DNA of 64,000 nt, taken from Anthostomella pinea. Its lineage: Eukaryota; Ascomycota; Sordariomycetes; Xylariales; Xylariaceae. The stretch spans positions 8,308,001-8,372,000 of the forward strand of contig CAUWAG010000003.1 of the NCBI GenBank assembly GCA_963556695.1, in the 5' to 3' direction. Of the stretch, positions 42,738 to 54,022 are shown one piece after another. The notes under the pieces were generated by a model, which saw nothing but the letters and a program-made list of their open reading frames with translations, was not told where the DNA came from and did no database searches. Both the position numbers and the translations under genes were made by a program. Every line of letters begins with the position of its first letter. Position 1 is the stretch's first letter.

Positions 42738-45589
42738 CCTGATCGTTGCGGGGTCCCCACCCTCCCAGACACCAACCGGACGGTCCGGATCAGCAAGGAG
42801 CGGAGCCGGCTTCGAACCGAGCCAGCGAAACCGTGGCCAGGTGACCACTGACATGGGAGATATAACACGGATCCCTACTTGTAGCGACATAGCGCATTCA
42901 AAACGCGACAATCGTATGGGACGGGATAGATGAATACAGGCAAGTGACAGATAGCGAGGGTGGAGACGCTCAACGATCCCCTCTATCTCCTCCAGTCAAC
43001 TCTCTCAGCTGATTGAGAGAACCTAACCTGCAACCGAGCCGCGCGGGCACACGCGGCTTGAGTGTTCGTTTGCGCAACGACCCCGAGAAATATAGTACAT
43101 ACGGGCACGCCATCGACCCGTACGGTAGCTGTTCCGTTCGGCAACGACAGACATGCATGCTGGCGCGCAGGCGAGCCCGGGGGAGATATACGGACGGGGA
43201 AGGCAGACCAGACGACAGACTTGGCGTAGCATTAACCACCCCAGTCGCCGTACCTTGTGCAGCACAGCACACACATGCAACGGTCACCGCAGCGTCTGGC
43301 CGGACAGCGACCAGAAGATCGGATGCCTGTTCGGGACTGATGATCGCCGCTCGCTAGTCCGGCTCAAACATGAAACACGCTCACTGTTGCAACCGCAGCT
43401 CCGAGCTCTTTTAGCGCAAGTTTTGCATCTTGTCAGCTGTGCTAGATATGGTGGCGCCGAGTGGGCTCCAATCGACTCTCTCTTGTCTTGATACCGCGTT
43501 ATTGCGGACGACGTAAGAACTTTGTTATAATCAAGGGTGAGCAATGGGCGGCAGAGGCGCGGACATTTCCCTAGACTGACTTGGCGATAGTTGTGGCAGC
43601 AACGGGTGGAGGGCCGGTCCTCCTGCTGACAATAGTTCCAGGAGCAGCGCAGCTCACGACGAGCTTGACCGTGTCGGCAACGTGAGCTTCATATTGGCGT
43701 ATGAGTCTGTTTTAGCACCTTCATCAGGATTGGGATCCGGAACAAGTCAATGCCATCCCCATTGATAATTCCTTGACGACCATGATGAGCAACTAGGCAG
43801 ACACCTTGATGGCCGCGATACACATCATGTCCAAGGCGCGTGATATCGTATCGGCGGTGACAGAACGCTATTGCTAGCTTAGCCGAACCACACAAGCGGC
43901 TCCGAAACGTGTTCACGAGGTTGATCAGTGCCTGGCAGTATTGCTACTGTACTGTTAGGCTGATCACCCGGGGTGCTATAGTCCAATGGGTGGAAATGCT
44001 CTTCCCCTCACACCATGTCCATACTGGTGGTAAGTTGCGTTTTTAAGCTGGTTCAAGGTGAGCTTGACGCTTGAGGGTGAATAGTCCAATCGGTTCTTAG
44101 ATGGGAATCTCCGGTGGGAGGCGAAAGGACGCGAGCCGGAGACAAATCCCGTTCGACGGTTTGACGACGGGCTGTGAACTGTCAACCGAGAAACCCGCCA
44201 GTATTGGGATGGTAAGTTGTCAGCATAATCCTGACTCAAATCCTATGGCATCACGATGCCGCTCGTGGGAGCCAATTAAAGGATGTTGTCTCCCCTCTCA
44301 CTTCTCTCATATACTACGGGAAGATATGCGCCGGGCGCTGATGATATTGAGGGTAGGCAGAAGCGGCCACCGGTGATGGCATCTGCGCGCTGTGACGAGT
44401 CCAGAGGTCCAGAGGTCCAGGACACCGAGGACAATAGCTCGCGATAAAGCTCTTGGCGTTACCTACCAGAGAATGCTCCCGTCAGATGCTGCAAGGCAAA
44501 ACACGAGCGTTTTGAACTTTTGATGGAGGTCCATCATGCATCCCGGCCAGTGACGACACATGGCTCACCTCATGACGTCGATCAGTGCAGGTGAGCAAGC
44601 GTCTCAAGTTCTGGCTAATAAACCGGGGAAGTCGACAGTGGACACATGTGCTGCGAGCCCGCGATCTTCAGGGTCCTTCCACCTTCCACCTTCATAGCTA
44701 CTGCAGCCATGTCCCCGGGAGACCGGGAGACGGGCGGTGTTGTTGTCCTCACTTGATTGGTGGTGGGACAGATGATGCTAGCCAGTCCCCGTCCTGCCCG
44801 TGACGGTGGTGATGCAGTTTGGGGTCCGAGGGAAGCTCGCCACTAGGCTATCGAAGGAGGTGTTGCTGTTTATATACCAACCCGACGTCAGTGGTGGTGT
44901 CGGCGTGCACGCAGTCGTGCCTATGCGCATAAGCCATTGTCAAGGCAGCAGCTCATGAAAAGTGCCTGACTCGCACGCCCATACCGAGCAAATGAGTGAG
45001 TGATGTATAGCCAAGCTTGGCGTTTACGCGTCGCGACCTGAAGGGGCATAGCGGTCTGCCATAGATGGTATTATCCATCCCACATGCATCTCTCGGCGCT
45101 GTCTGCCCCGTAGAGCGGTCGTTTCAGAGTTTCGACTGCCGGCGCGAAGGTTGGGGCACTCACAGGTCGGTCCCGTGACGCCCGTCCCGTTCTTCAGACG
45201 GTGTCGATACTCGTAAAGCGCCTTGTGCCCATGTCCCAATTGGACCCGTGACTTGCGCGGATGGCGTGTCTCGGTCAATCGCACTGGCTTCAATGCGCTG
45301 GTAGGGGTTCCCGGCACAGAGAGAAAGGAAAACAGACGGGATGCAGGGAGGGGACCTGAGGTTGCAAGTCTGATGGCGGTCAGAAAATGCGAAGAAGCTA
45401 TGATGTCACTAAAAGCGGGCATCTGTCATCGTGCCTTCCACTCCAGTCTCCAGGTCACTTGCGCAGGATCCCTGTCAAGGGAAAGCTCTCTGATCCCTGC
45501 AAGTGCGAACGACTGAATTGGTTGCGGGACTTTACTCCATAGCGATATCTATCCTAGCCTGTAGAAAACTGGGGACCTAGGACTCTCGA
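42738..45589. other. Gene-free stretch between AT-rich blocks
   Basis: Ordinary base composition, no recognisable coding sequence. Short frames such as minus 43689-43916 and minus 43976-44239 have no family resemblance. Possible decayed DNA, but I cannot name its source. Confidence 0.5.
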
Positions 45590-46138
45590 TACAGTGGGTG
45601 CCCCTGATAAGAGATACGCCTTATAAGAGAGATATATAGAATAGCGCATATTTTTTAAATAACGGATATTTTTAATAAGGAAAATCTCAAAATATCGTAT
45701 AAATTGAATATCGTATACGATTTTACTAATAATTAAGGCCATATAAACCTTTTTTAAACTTTTATAACGTATATTCAACATTATATATTACTTATTTTAA
45801 TAACTAGGTTTTAATAAGGTTAAAACTAATATTAGAAACTAGTTATTTTAAGGCTTAATAGCTTTAAAATACGGATTTTATTTAAATTTAAATAACGTAT
45901 GAATTAAAAATAATATTTATTTTAACCGGTAATAAATTTTATCTTTTATTAAAAGATGTAATTATGTCGCTTATTTAAAGCTATAAAATTATTTTTTAAT
46001 CGTCTTTTTTTCTTAAAATAATAGCAAATACTTATAATTTTCTCTTTATTTTTAAAATAATAAAGCTAGTAATAATATAAACTTAAAAAAGTATCGATGC
46101 TTATTTTAAGGCTTATTATTAACTTATTGTGAGATTCT
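45590..46138. mobile_element. AT-rich block with possible pogo/Tc1-type end, RIP-like
   Basis: At a TA (45590-45591) begins CAGTGGGTGCCCCTGATAAG, which looks like the terminal repeat of a fungal pogo/Tc1-type transposon inserting at TA. Composition falls within 60 bases to extreme AT, with many TA steps and few CA or TG steps, the mark of repeat-induced point mutation, up to about 46138. I cannot find a matching inverted end, so the element may be truncated. No usable frame survives. Confidence 0.55.
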
Positions 46139-46339
46139 AGAAAGGTCACAAGCCTTTGGTGTGTGAGCGGTCGCTGCAAATGTTGTTGTCATTCTCAAGT
46201 ATGCTTGGCAGGGCTAATCTACAGCTAAATACCATACTGCACCATGCCAGGATAGATCCACTGTTCCCTTGATAGCCCCCTAGTAGGTACTGCACCTAAG
46301 GGCACCATATCTGGGATCCAACATCTGACACTTATCTTG

Positions 46340-46735
46340 TTACTAAAAAAAATCATATAATATATAAGCTTTTAATAGTTTCGATATTTATAGGTTTTAT
46401 TACGTAATATAAAAATAAATTGTCAATGTTTACCGTTTTTATAATTAATTATAATTAATTATGAATAGAGTAATTTATAAAAATACTACTTCTATTAAAA
46501 CTAATAGTTAGTCAATATAACCAATTTAAATAAGCTAGTTAATTTTTATTGTTAAACCTTTACTATAATTGATTTTAAAGTAAATATTATATATTATTAT
46601 AATAAAAAGCACCTATTATAAAACCTTTTAAAAGCTTATATTTATATTTATAATTACTTATATAATATATGTTAGCCGTATATATATACGGCAGATAAAA
46701 ACACCCCCGCTTATTATAATTAAAGCTCTTACCGC
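46340..46735. mobile_element. Third AT-rich, RIP-like block
   Basis: About 400 bp of extreme AT content with dense TA steps and stop codons in every frame. It contains repeated AATTAATTAT words near 46441-46462 and an 18-bp palindrome at 46675-46692. It is separated from the previous block by about 200 bp of normal composition. It is probably a mutated transposon fragment, perhaps part of the same insertion; the family is unknown. Confidence 0.5.
46675..46692. repeat. 18-bp perfect palindrome
   Basis: GCCGTATATATATACGGC is self-complementary and lies at the edge of an AT-rich block. GC-clamped TA-repeats could extrude as a small cruciform. Confidence 0.8.
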
Positions 46736-49076
46736 GTTTAACACTTTAAGGCTAATAGCTGCATGCTCGGGGCTATAAGACTAACTGTATGCGGTAGTGT
46801 TAACCCTAGCGCTACGAGCTAACCTCAATTCGTAGGTATCATTTCACTCCAATTACAAGTACGATTGGATAGGGCAATAGGTATTGCCAGGCTGCCGCTC
46901 ACCATCTCACCGCCACTCCACGGGGGAAAGATCACGATTTCCATTCGAGTCGTTCGCCGACCTCACCTGCGACTGCCGATCACTGCCGCCCGCGGTGCGG
47001 TCAGCGTTACATACCGAGTAGCAAGCAGCCTTCATGTATCTCCGCACCCTCCACCCTCCAACCTCCACCCACACGTGAACTTTGAAGGACCATAACAATC
47101 TCCAATTTTCTCGAATTAGATAAGGGGGTCATGTACCTCAAGTGGTCGAAGAAGTATCGACGAGTTTTGTGGGCTCTACCCATGGCTCAGCAGGCAGTGC
47201 TGTATCACTGCGTCGCTGTCCTCGAGGCAGCATGATAATAGGGGATATAATGACATCGATTGCGAAGCAATCTCAGCGCTTATTGGACCGTCCAATCCTG
47301 AAAAGGGGCAAAGGGGGTTGGTTGTGCGAGCACGCAATTGTTCACAGTTCGTCGCTGTCGCCCAGGGAGGGACTGTCTGTTGACATCAACGTACTGACTG
47401 ATGAGACCCAGTTCTCCGGTTCCAGCGCGCTGGAACAGGCCCCAGAACTCCAATAATAATGAAAGGGGTGAGTGACGGGGTCGCCCATTCTTCCCGTTGA
47501 GGTAGATGATAGTCGTTCTCGAAGCTTTCCGCAGCGCGCACTAGAAGGGGGCGATCGTCGCCGTGTGTCGCGTGGTTTGCTGGGAACCGTCCGGAGGAAA
47601 CAGTTGAGGTGGGAAGATCATCACCAGTTCAGACACAAGAGCGAAACGCAAAGTCTGACAGCGAGCCAGCGGGCTGTCGCACGATGATCGATCGGCTGCT
47701 GGCACGAACTTTATTAAAATGTCTGTTGGACGCTGGTGATTGTGATCAACAATCGAAGGATTCTGGAAGCCTTTTGATGCTCACTCACTGACACGGCGTG
47801 ACGTGACGTCTTTCTTCGTAGGGAGCTCTGTCCTCTCTCTAACTTTTGCTGATTCGAACTTCTACTGTAGATTCGATGTTCAATCATATTCCTGTTGTCG
47901 ACATATATCTCCACGGGCCATGTTTGCTCTTCAAGCATTCTGAATATGACCAGGAAGCCCATTGGGGGCCACGTAAATGTGATAATCTATCAGACTCTTG
48001 CTGGTGATAGATCCGAGGGTCTACCCCCCCGAGCCATAGCCGCTCTCCAGGCAAGCAATCCCAAGAGGACCAGGGAGGGCATGGCGTTGGGAGCGCGCAC
48101 TGCGCAAAGCATATCTCTACGTGTGCAACCTATCAGCCCACGAGCGACAGAACGGTTCAGAGAGCGTGAGCCAGCCCATCGAATACGACGAAACCGGCGT
48201 TGTCATGTCAGAGCGAGCGCAACCACGAATGACCGCGTGGAAAGGGATACAGACACAGACAGGACGTTATCAACGCGGTAGAGTTCGGCGCAATTCTCAT
48301 ATGTACCAAAAAGCAGGGTAACGAGGCTAAGATAGTAAGAGGTACTAGAGTTGTGAAGAATACTCAATGGCTACACGTCATGACGACCTCCCAATAACCT
48401 AGCCAGTCCCTTTATTTCTCCCTCCCTGCTCATCACCCCAACCAACCCCTTCTTCTCACCGCCCGCGTGCCTATCAAGTGCTTCCGCGCGAGCAATCCGG
48501 GCTACCAACTACCAACGACATACCAGCACAGCAGCCAGCAGCCAGTACCCAATCGCAACGATCCCGGGTCTGGTGTCCGTCTGTCTCCCTAGCGTGACCG
48601 ATTCCATCCCCTACTGGACAAGCCCGCCTCACATGAGTAGGTAGGTAGGTAGGTTAATCGAAACCCTTTGCAGCTGCAAATCAGTGATCGACGGACGATA
48701 TGAACAAGCCTTCCGTGAAATAGAACAGCCATCCGGCTTACCGGATAACGACAAGCAGCAGATATATCGGATCGGAATGCCACGCAGCCTCGTCCAACGT
48801 TGCTCGGCATACGCCCTGCTCCGGCAACTGTTGTGAGTCTAGTTCCGAGTCCCCGAGCGCAACTGTCTGCCCAACGTCATACTTTCACGAACTCAGATAT
48901 CAATTTCGCTGGCAAACGTGCTCGTATTTTCACAATCCATCACAGGGGCAAACAATGTCCAACACGTAGGATACACTTCTGGCTCTTCTTGACCTATCTG
49001 CCTACTGTGCAGCAACCTGGACGCCGATACCGTTGTAGCAAAGAACCTTCATCCTCCCATCTATTACTCAGCCTAC
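46736..49076. other. Gene-free stretch right of AT-rich blocks
   Basis: No recognisable gene in about 2.3 kb. It contains a GTAG tetramer array at 48637-48653. The right end should be the 3' region of the SF3b155 gene. Confidence 0.5.
48637..48653. repeat. GTAG microsatellite
   Basis: Four GTAG units plus one base in non-coding DNA. Confidence 0.85.
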
Positions 49077-52000
49077 TTATAAAACAATCGCCAGCTCGGG
49101 CCTGTCGATACCCTCTTCGTTGAGGTTCGGGTAGTAGGGGACCAGCGCATCCGCCTGGTACACGTACGCGTCGTTGTACAGTCTCCAGTACGGCTGTCTG
49201 ACCTTGCGGGCGGGATGGAAGAGACCAGCCCAGACGTAGTTCATCACGAGACCGGGTCCGACGGCCACCCGGATGGCTTCGATGGCCTCCACTATGCGGT
49301 CGATGACGTGCGGGCTTGTTTCGAATATGTTGGGGTATATTACGTTGAGGAGATGGACCATGGCGTCCTCGCATCCCAGACCGACTACGCCAAGCGCAAT
49401 GTGTTTCACCACCGAGGCTGCCGTTTGCCGATGCACCTGGTCTCTATCGATCAAGGCATCCTCGAGGAGTGGTGTCACAGCGTAGACGTAATCTTTAGCC
49501 ATCTCTCCGATGTATTCGAAGAGGAAAGACAGTGACTTGAGAACACCGTTCTGAACGTTCAGCTCCGGCACCCGATACTCGTTCATCAAAGCTGGAAGCA
49601 CCGTAAAGGGAGCGCAAGTCTCGGCAACAATGCCGATGGCCACGGCTGTGCATACACGAGACTGTCGCTCTTGGACTCTCAGGTTGTTTAGCAGGGTTGC
49701 CAACACATCCTGGGGACCAATTGCCTTGGCGATGAAGCCAAACGTGTTGTTGGCTGCTCTTCGGATACCTTTCTTGTGTGCCTTGAGCATGTCTAGTAGC
49801 TCGAAGCAGATCCGCATCCATTCTCTTGCGTTCACACTTTCTGGTCCACGGTCGGCAATACGTCCCACCAGATCAATCGTGTTCTCTTGCACCTTCTCGT
49901 GACGGTTTCGTAGGATAGGGGTAAGGCGAGGGAGGAGATCTTTGATTGGGGGTTGCATTTGGCTGATACCAACAACGGTGACGATGCCACGAAGTGCCGA
50001 AAGAATAGAACCCAGCACTTCAGGATACTCCTCACCGAGGTATTCGTACAGCACGACACCAAGCTTACCCATAAGGGCATCCTCGCCACACTGCTTCATA
50101 ACCATGGCAATGCGGCTGATGAGATCTGCGGCTTGCTGTCGGATAGTGGCCGACTTGTTGTTGAGGCGCCATAGGATGGTCGACACAATTTGAGGTAGGT
50201 ATGGCTTGCACCGCGTTCCCAAGGCGTTCACCACCGTTCCGAAGCCGTTCAGCATAATAATGTCTTCAACACTTTGCTCCTGGAAGGAGTGGAGGATGCC
50301 GTCAATGAGTCGCTCTTCCAATCTCTCCCCAATATCTGCGGCTCCCAAACTCGCCACCACCTTCTCCACCGTCTCAACAGTCATCTTGCGGTAGGGTTCA
50401 CTCTCATCTTTGAGGTTGACCACGATGCGCTCAAGAATCTCGCTGGCACCAACTTTCTGGCCAATGTCAACGGTCGTCTCGACGACTTGTCGGTAGTTCC
50501 GCTTATCAAGGGCCATACGTCGGACCCAGAAACTCTTGAAAAACTCGTCAAGAACGTGCTCTTTGAGGTACCCAGCCGTGACACCTTCAGTGCCTGCGCA
50601 CTGAGAGACAACCTTCAAGACCACCTTCTTCATTTCTTCATCAGGCGACGAGAACTCTCGAAGCAGGATGTCCATAACCTGTGAAGTATAGAAGTTCGCG
50701 TATTCTTCATCCATGAGCGGAATGATGTAACCAACGGCCTTCAGAAATCCGGTAAGTCCTTTGCCTCGCTGCTTTCGGGCACCTGTCCAGAGGGGGTTGA
50801 GGATATCGTCAAAACTCTCGATACCGTAAGGGTTGGACGCCTCAGCCAAAGCTGCGATGGCCAAACTGGTGACGGTTCGCACCTTTGTCTGTTCGTCGTT
50901 CAGATTGGAACCTATACAGTCCACCAGTCCCTTGAGGTGGGGCAGAACAGCACACCCCATTAGAATAGGAATTTGCTGTACGATCTTGACACCAGTATGT
51001 CGGGCCTGCCATGACTTTTTGCTGCGGCACACGGCACGAAGGAATGGCAGGAGAGCCGGTATACCAAGAGCCGACGCCACCACGGCGAACGCTCTCGCGG
51101 TTGTGTTCCTGACGTATTCGTCGACATGATCGATATCCGGTCTCATCACGCTGATCATCGTAGCTAGACCAGCGGCTTTACTGAGGTTGGAGATAATTTC
51201 TCGACCCTCCACTCTGGCATAGTAGTCTTGGTCAATGAGCAATGGCTCGATAACGACCAGAATCTTGTGCACGTAGGGACGAACGAGGTCGTCGAGCTTC
51301 CAGAGGATTCGGTCAATGACTTTGACCAGCAAGTGGCGTTCCTGGTCCTCCAATGTCTTTTCCATGAGAAGAGGGAGAATCTGGTTGAACAGAGGTCCAG
51401 CACCGAATTGCCTTGCGTTATCCGTCAACTGTCTGAGAGCCGTTTTTCGCATTGGAGGTGTACCGTTCTTGATCTTGAGAAGCAATCTCATGATCTTTCG
51501 TTCCTTCAACTCATCGACGCTCAGGCTGTTCTCGTCTGATCCATCCGCCAGCTTGCCGAAGTAAGCCATATCCTCCTGCTTGAAGAACTGTAACTCACCG
51601 ACACCTGGGATTTCCTTTGGCATCGGGTTCCCGCCTGTTCTGACACTCTCTGGATCTTGCATCATGAAACCCCCGTAGTTCGCCGGCAGAGGCGTTGCAG
51701 AAACCCTATGAATTGGCGCGTGGCCTGCAGGATAACCAGCAGGGGGTTCGATAATCTTATAGCCTTGACCATCACCCGGCAGCAATACGTTGAGGTCATC
51801 ATCGCTCAGTATGCCAGGTGCGCCGGGCATGTCTCCGCCGAAGGACGGAGTGGCACCCGGTCCGACTTGAGAGCTATGCATCGGCGTGACGAGGCCACTG
51901 CTACCGATCGGTGTCGCAGAGGGCGCCTGGTCCCATCTTGAACGCTTCTTGGCCCCGTCTACTACGCCAGGCACCGAGAGTGATGGTGCCTGGTCCCACC

Positions 52001-52739
52001 TCGACCGTTTGGTTTTCCCATCGACAGCTTCAGATGTAGGTTCGTCCACGGCCGTCGAAGAGACGTCCCATCTCTTCTTGCGCTTTCGTCCAGCTGCTAC
52101 TGCCTCGGTCGATCCAGCTTCCGCATTCTCTTTGTCGCCGTTTTGAAGGGTCGCTTGATGTTCTCCGTCAACTCCATCTCCATCTCGCTGCTTGGCTTGG
52201 ATGGCGCGCTTCACGCGCTCCTCCTCCCTCTCAAGCTCCCTCCGTTCCATCACATCGCGGTAGGTATGACCTTCGTCAACAGCGCCTGCTTGGCGATTAG
52301 CCGCGAAGGCATCGGCGCGGTCGGGAGTAAGGACGCGGTCGAAGCGGCGCTTCTGATAGTCAGTTTCGCGATCGGTAATCCTGGTGCTGTTCTCGCCCCT
52401 ACCAGCGAAGGGGTCGTCTTCTTCGACTCCGTTTCCGTGTGCAAACTCGTCGATTTGCGCGCGAGTTGCTGTGTATTGGCCGACTAGACGGCGGGAGCTG
52501 TCGGCATCTTCCATCTCTTCATCCTCCCCTTCAGCCGCGGGAATAGACGTGAGGTAGCCGGCATATTTGTCGCCTCCATCGCGGTCGTAGAGCTCAGTAT
52601 CGAAGGACTCGGTAAGTTTCGCCTTGGTTGCGCTCTCGGATCGTTGGTCGTTGGAGGATCGCGATCCTGTTTTCGCAGCTGCTGAGGCGTTGCGCTCTGC
52701 CTGGAGCTTCCGAATGGTCTCGAAGTCAGCGTCCGACAT
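49077..52739 (-). CDS. Splicing factor SF3b subunit 1 (SF3b155/Hsh155)
   Basis: Core U2 snRNP protein that clamps the branch-point duplex in the spliceosome. An intronless frame of 1220 aa, start at the ATG at 52739. The disordered N-terminal half carries three U2AF-ligand motifs with a central Trp: KKRWD (W224), KRSRWDQAP (W248) and [10 protein letters not shown] (W269). A p14-binding stretch follows ([13 protein letters not shown], then GGFMMQDPE, about 327-363). HEAT repeats fill residues 430-1220. Residues equivalent by ungapped alignment to human cancer hotspots E622, R625, H662, K666 and K700 are all unchanged (E541, R544, H581, K585, K619). The C-terminus ends near the usual FHPARKVR segment plus 40 residues. 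Its ULMs should bind the UHM of the U2AF large subunit encoded 21 kb away. Confidence 0.97.
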   Translation of the reverse strand: MSDADFETIRKLQAERNASAAAKTGSRSSNDQRSESATKAKLTESFDTELYDRDGGDKYAGYLTSIPAAEGEDEEMEDADSSRRLVGQYTATRAQIDEFAHGNGVEEDDPFAGRGENSTRITDRETDYQKRRFDRVLTPDRADAFAANRQAGAVDEGHTYRDVMERRELEREEERVKRAIQAKQRDGDGVDGEHQATLQNGDKENAEAGSTEAVAAGRKRKKRWDVSSTAVDEPTSEAVDGKTKRSRWDQAPSLSVPGVVDGAKKRSRWDQAPSATPIGSSGLVTPMHSSQVGPGATPSFGGDMPGAPGILSDDDLNVLLPGDGQGYKIIEPPAGYPAGHAPIHRVSATPLPANYGGFMMQDPESVRTGGNPMPKEIPGVGELQFFKQEDMAYFGKLADGSDENSLSVDELKERKIMRLLLKIKNGTPPMRKTALRQLTDNARQFGAGPLFNQILPLLMEKTLEDQERHLLVKVIDRILWKLDDLVRPYVHKILVVIEPLLIDQDYYARVEGREIISNLSKAAGLATMISVMRPDIDHVDEYVRNTTARAFAVVASALGIPALLPFLRAVCRSKKSWQARHTGVKIVQQIPILMGCAVLPHLKGLVDCIGSNLNDEQTKVRTVTSLAIAALAEASNPYGIESFDDILNPLWTGARKQRGKGLTGFLKAVGYIIPLMDEEYANFYTSQVMDILLREFSSPDEEMKKVVLKVVSQCAGTEGVTAGYLKEHVLDEFFKSFWVRRMALDKRNYRQVVETTVDIGQKVGASEILERIVVNLKDESEPYRKMTVETVEKVVASLGAADIGERLEERLIDGILHSFQEQSVEDIIMLNGFGTVVNALGTRCKPYLPQIVSTILWRLNNKSATIRQQAADLISRIAMVMKQCGEDALMGKLGVVLYEYLGEEYPEVLGSILSALRGIVTVVGISQMQPPIKDLLPRLTPILRNRHEKVQENTIDLVGRIADRGPESVNAREWMRICFELLDMLKAHKKGIRRAANNTFGFIAKAIGPQDVLATLLNNLRVQERQSRVCTAVAIGIVAETCAPFTVLPALMNEYRVPELNVQNGVLKSLSFLFEYIGEMAKDYVYAVTPLLEDALIDRDQVHRQTAASVVKHIALGVVGLGCEDAMVHLLNVIYPNIFETSPHVIDRIVEAIEAIRVAVGPGLVMNYVWAGLFHPARKVRQPYWRLYNDAYVYQADALVPYYPNLNEEGIDRPELAIVL

Positions 52740-54022
52740 GGTGAACTATTGTGCCGATACCAAAAGTGACCATGCTTCGAAAAGGGGACCAAGACTGCGA
52801 AGGGAAATGAGGACGTTGGGTGGCAGTGTGGAAATTAAGATGTGCTGATGCTTGACTGCTGGCGGGCGAAAAGTAAAGCAGGTCGAGATTTCGGAGAGGG
52901 CCTGGGCTGACTAAGGTAACGTGAAAGAACAGTCTCAGCCAGGCCCGAGTCCCGCTGCTTAACGCGAGTGGCTTGCGTGCAAAATCTAGAGCATCAGCCG
53001 CATCTACTTGTGGCTTGATAAGAGATAATCTCGATGAGAAGGGGCGACTGTGTGGCTAGTGAGCTGCACTGTTTTATATGTACCTGCCTCCTCAAGCAAA
53101 AGCAGTTAAGGTTGGCAGTTATCTCCTTTTAATGTAGGGCCCAAACAATGCAGACTTGGCTACAACAACTTGACAATACAATGTTTGCCTCTTTGGATCC
53201 CCTTACATTCCTACTGAACAAATATGCTCAGGCAATGACCTCAGAATTGATGCTTCTCCGAAGTTTGGAATAACCAAAGCGCTTCTTGTCCCACTGCAAG
53301 TTCAAGCTATGCCACGCTCCATCTAAACGGCAGTGCAGTGGTTATTGTCACTATCACTTGGCGCGGATCAAGAAAAGGAGTCGAGGTTCAGCAGCTACTT
53401 TATTGCAGATTAACTATTTACCGCCATATTACAGGTGGAAACGGCTGCTCAGATCCGAGTCTACAGAAACGGATGTCGTCGTCTTCCCAGTTGTCCTCGA
53501 CTAGTCTCCCCATGCCATCAATCCATCGAAATTCCCATTGGTTTTCTTCCCCGGTCTGCTCCGCTAAACTCCAAACAATTGCACTTCCAAAGCTGCTCTC
53601 CTCAAGATTGGATCCTTCCGTGGCCGGGGGGCGAGACCACGAGATGAGTGAAATGTACAAGCGACGGTGAGGAAGAATGTTAATACAAGGTGTGTCGAAG
53701 GGTAAATAGGCATGTAAACATTAAGGAAGCTGGTTGGTGTGGTCATAACTCGTGAAGACGCCGGAGTCGCCACAACTCCAGCGTGTGTTGGCTGTTGCCA
53801 TCTATATCCTCCCCAGTCCTCCGTTCATTACTGGCGACGAGGCCGGGACGATGGCGTTTGGGTATCTCTGTGGGCTGCCTCCCATCTTCTCTGGCGCCGG
53901 TTCAAAGCTCATGTTGTGGTATATGTATCGGAGATAGCGGTCGGCGGTGAACGATGCTTCCTCCATATCCAAGCCTGGTATGTTGCTTTCCGCTGGGCGG
54001 ATCGTCACACGATTAGACCGCC
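52740..54022. other. SF3b155 promoter and rax2 3' region
   Basis: No separate gene is supported. From 53802 to 53960 the minus strand keeps a coding-like frame that may be an extra last exon of rax2. The rest shows nothing that I recognise. Confidence 0.5.
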
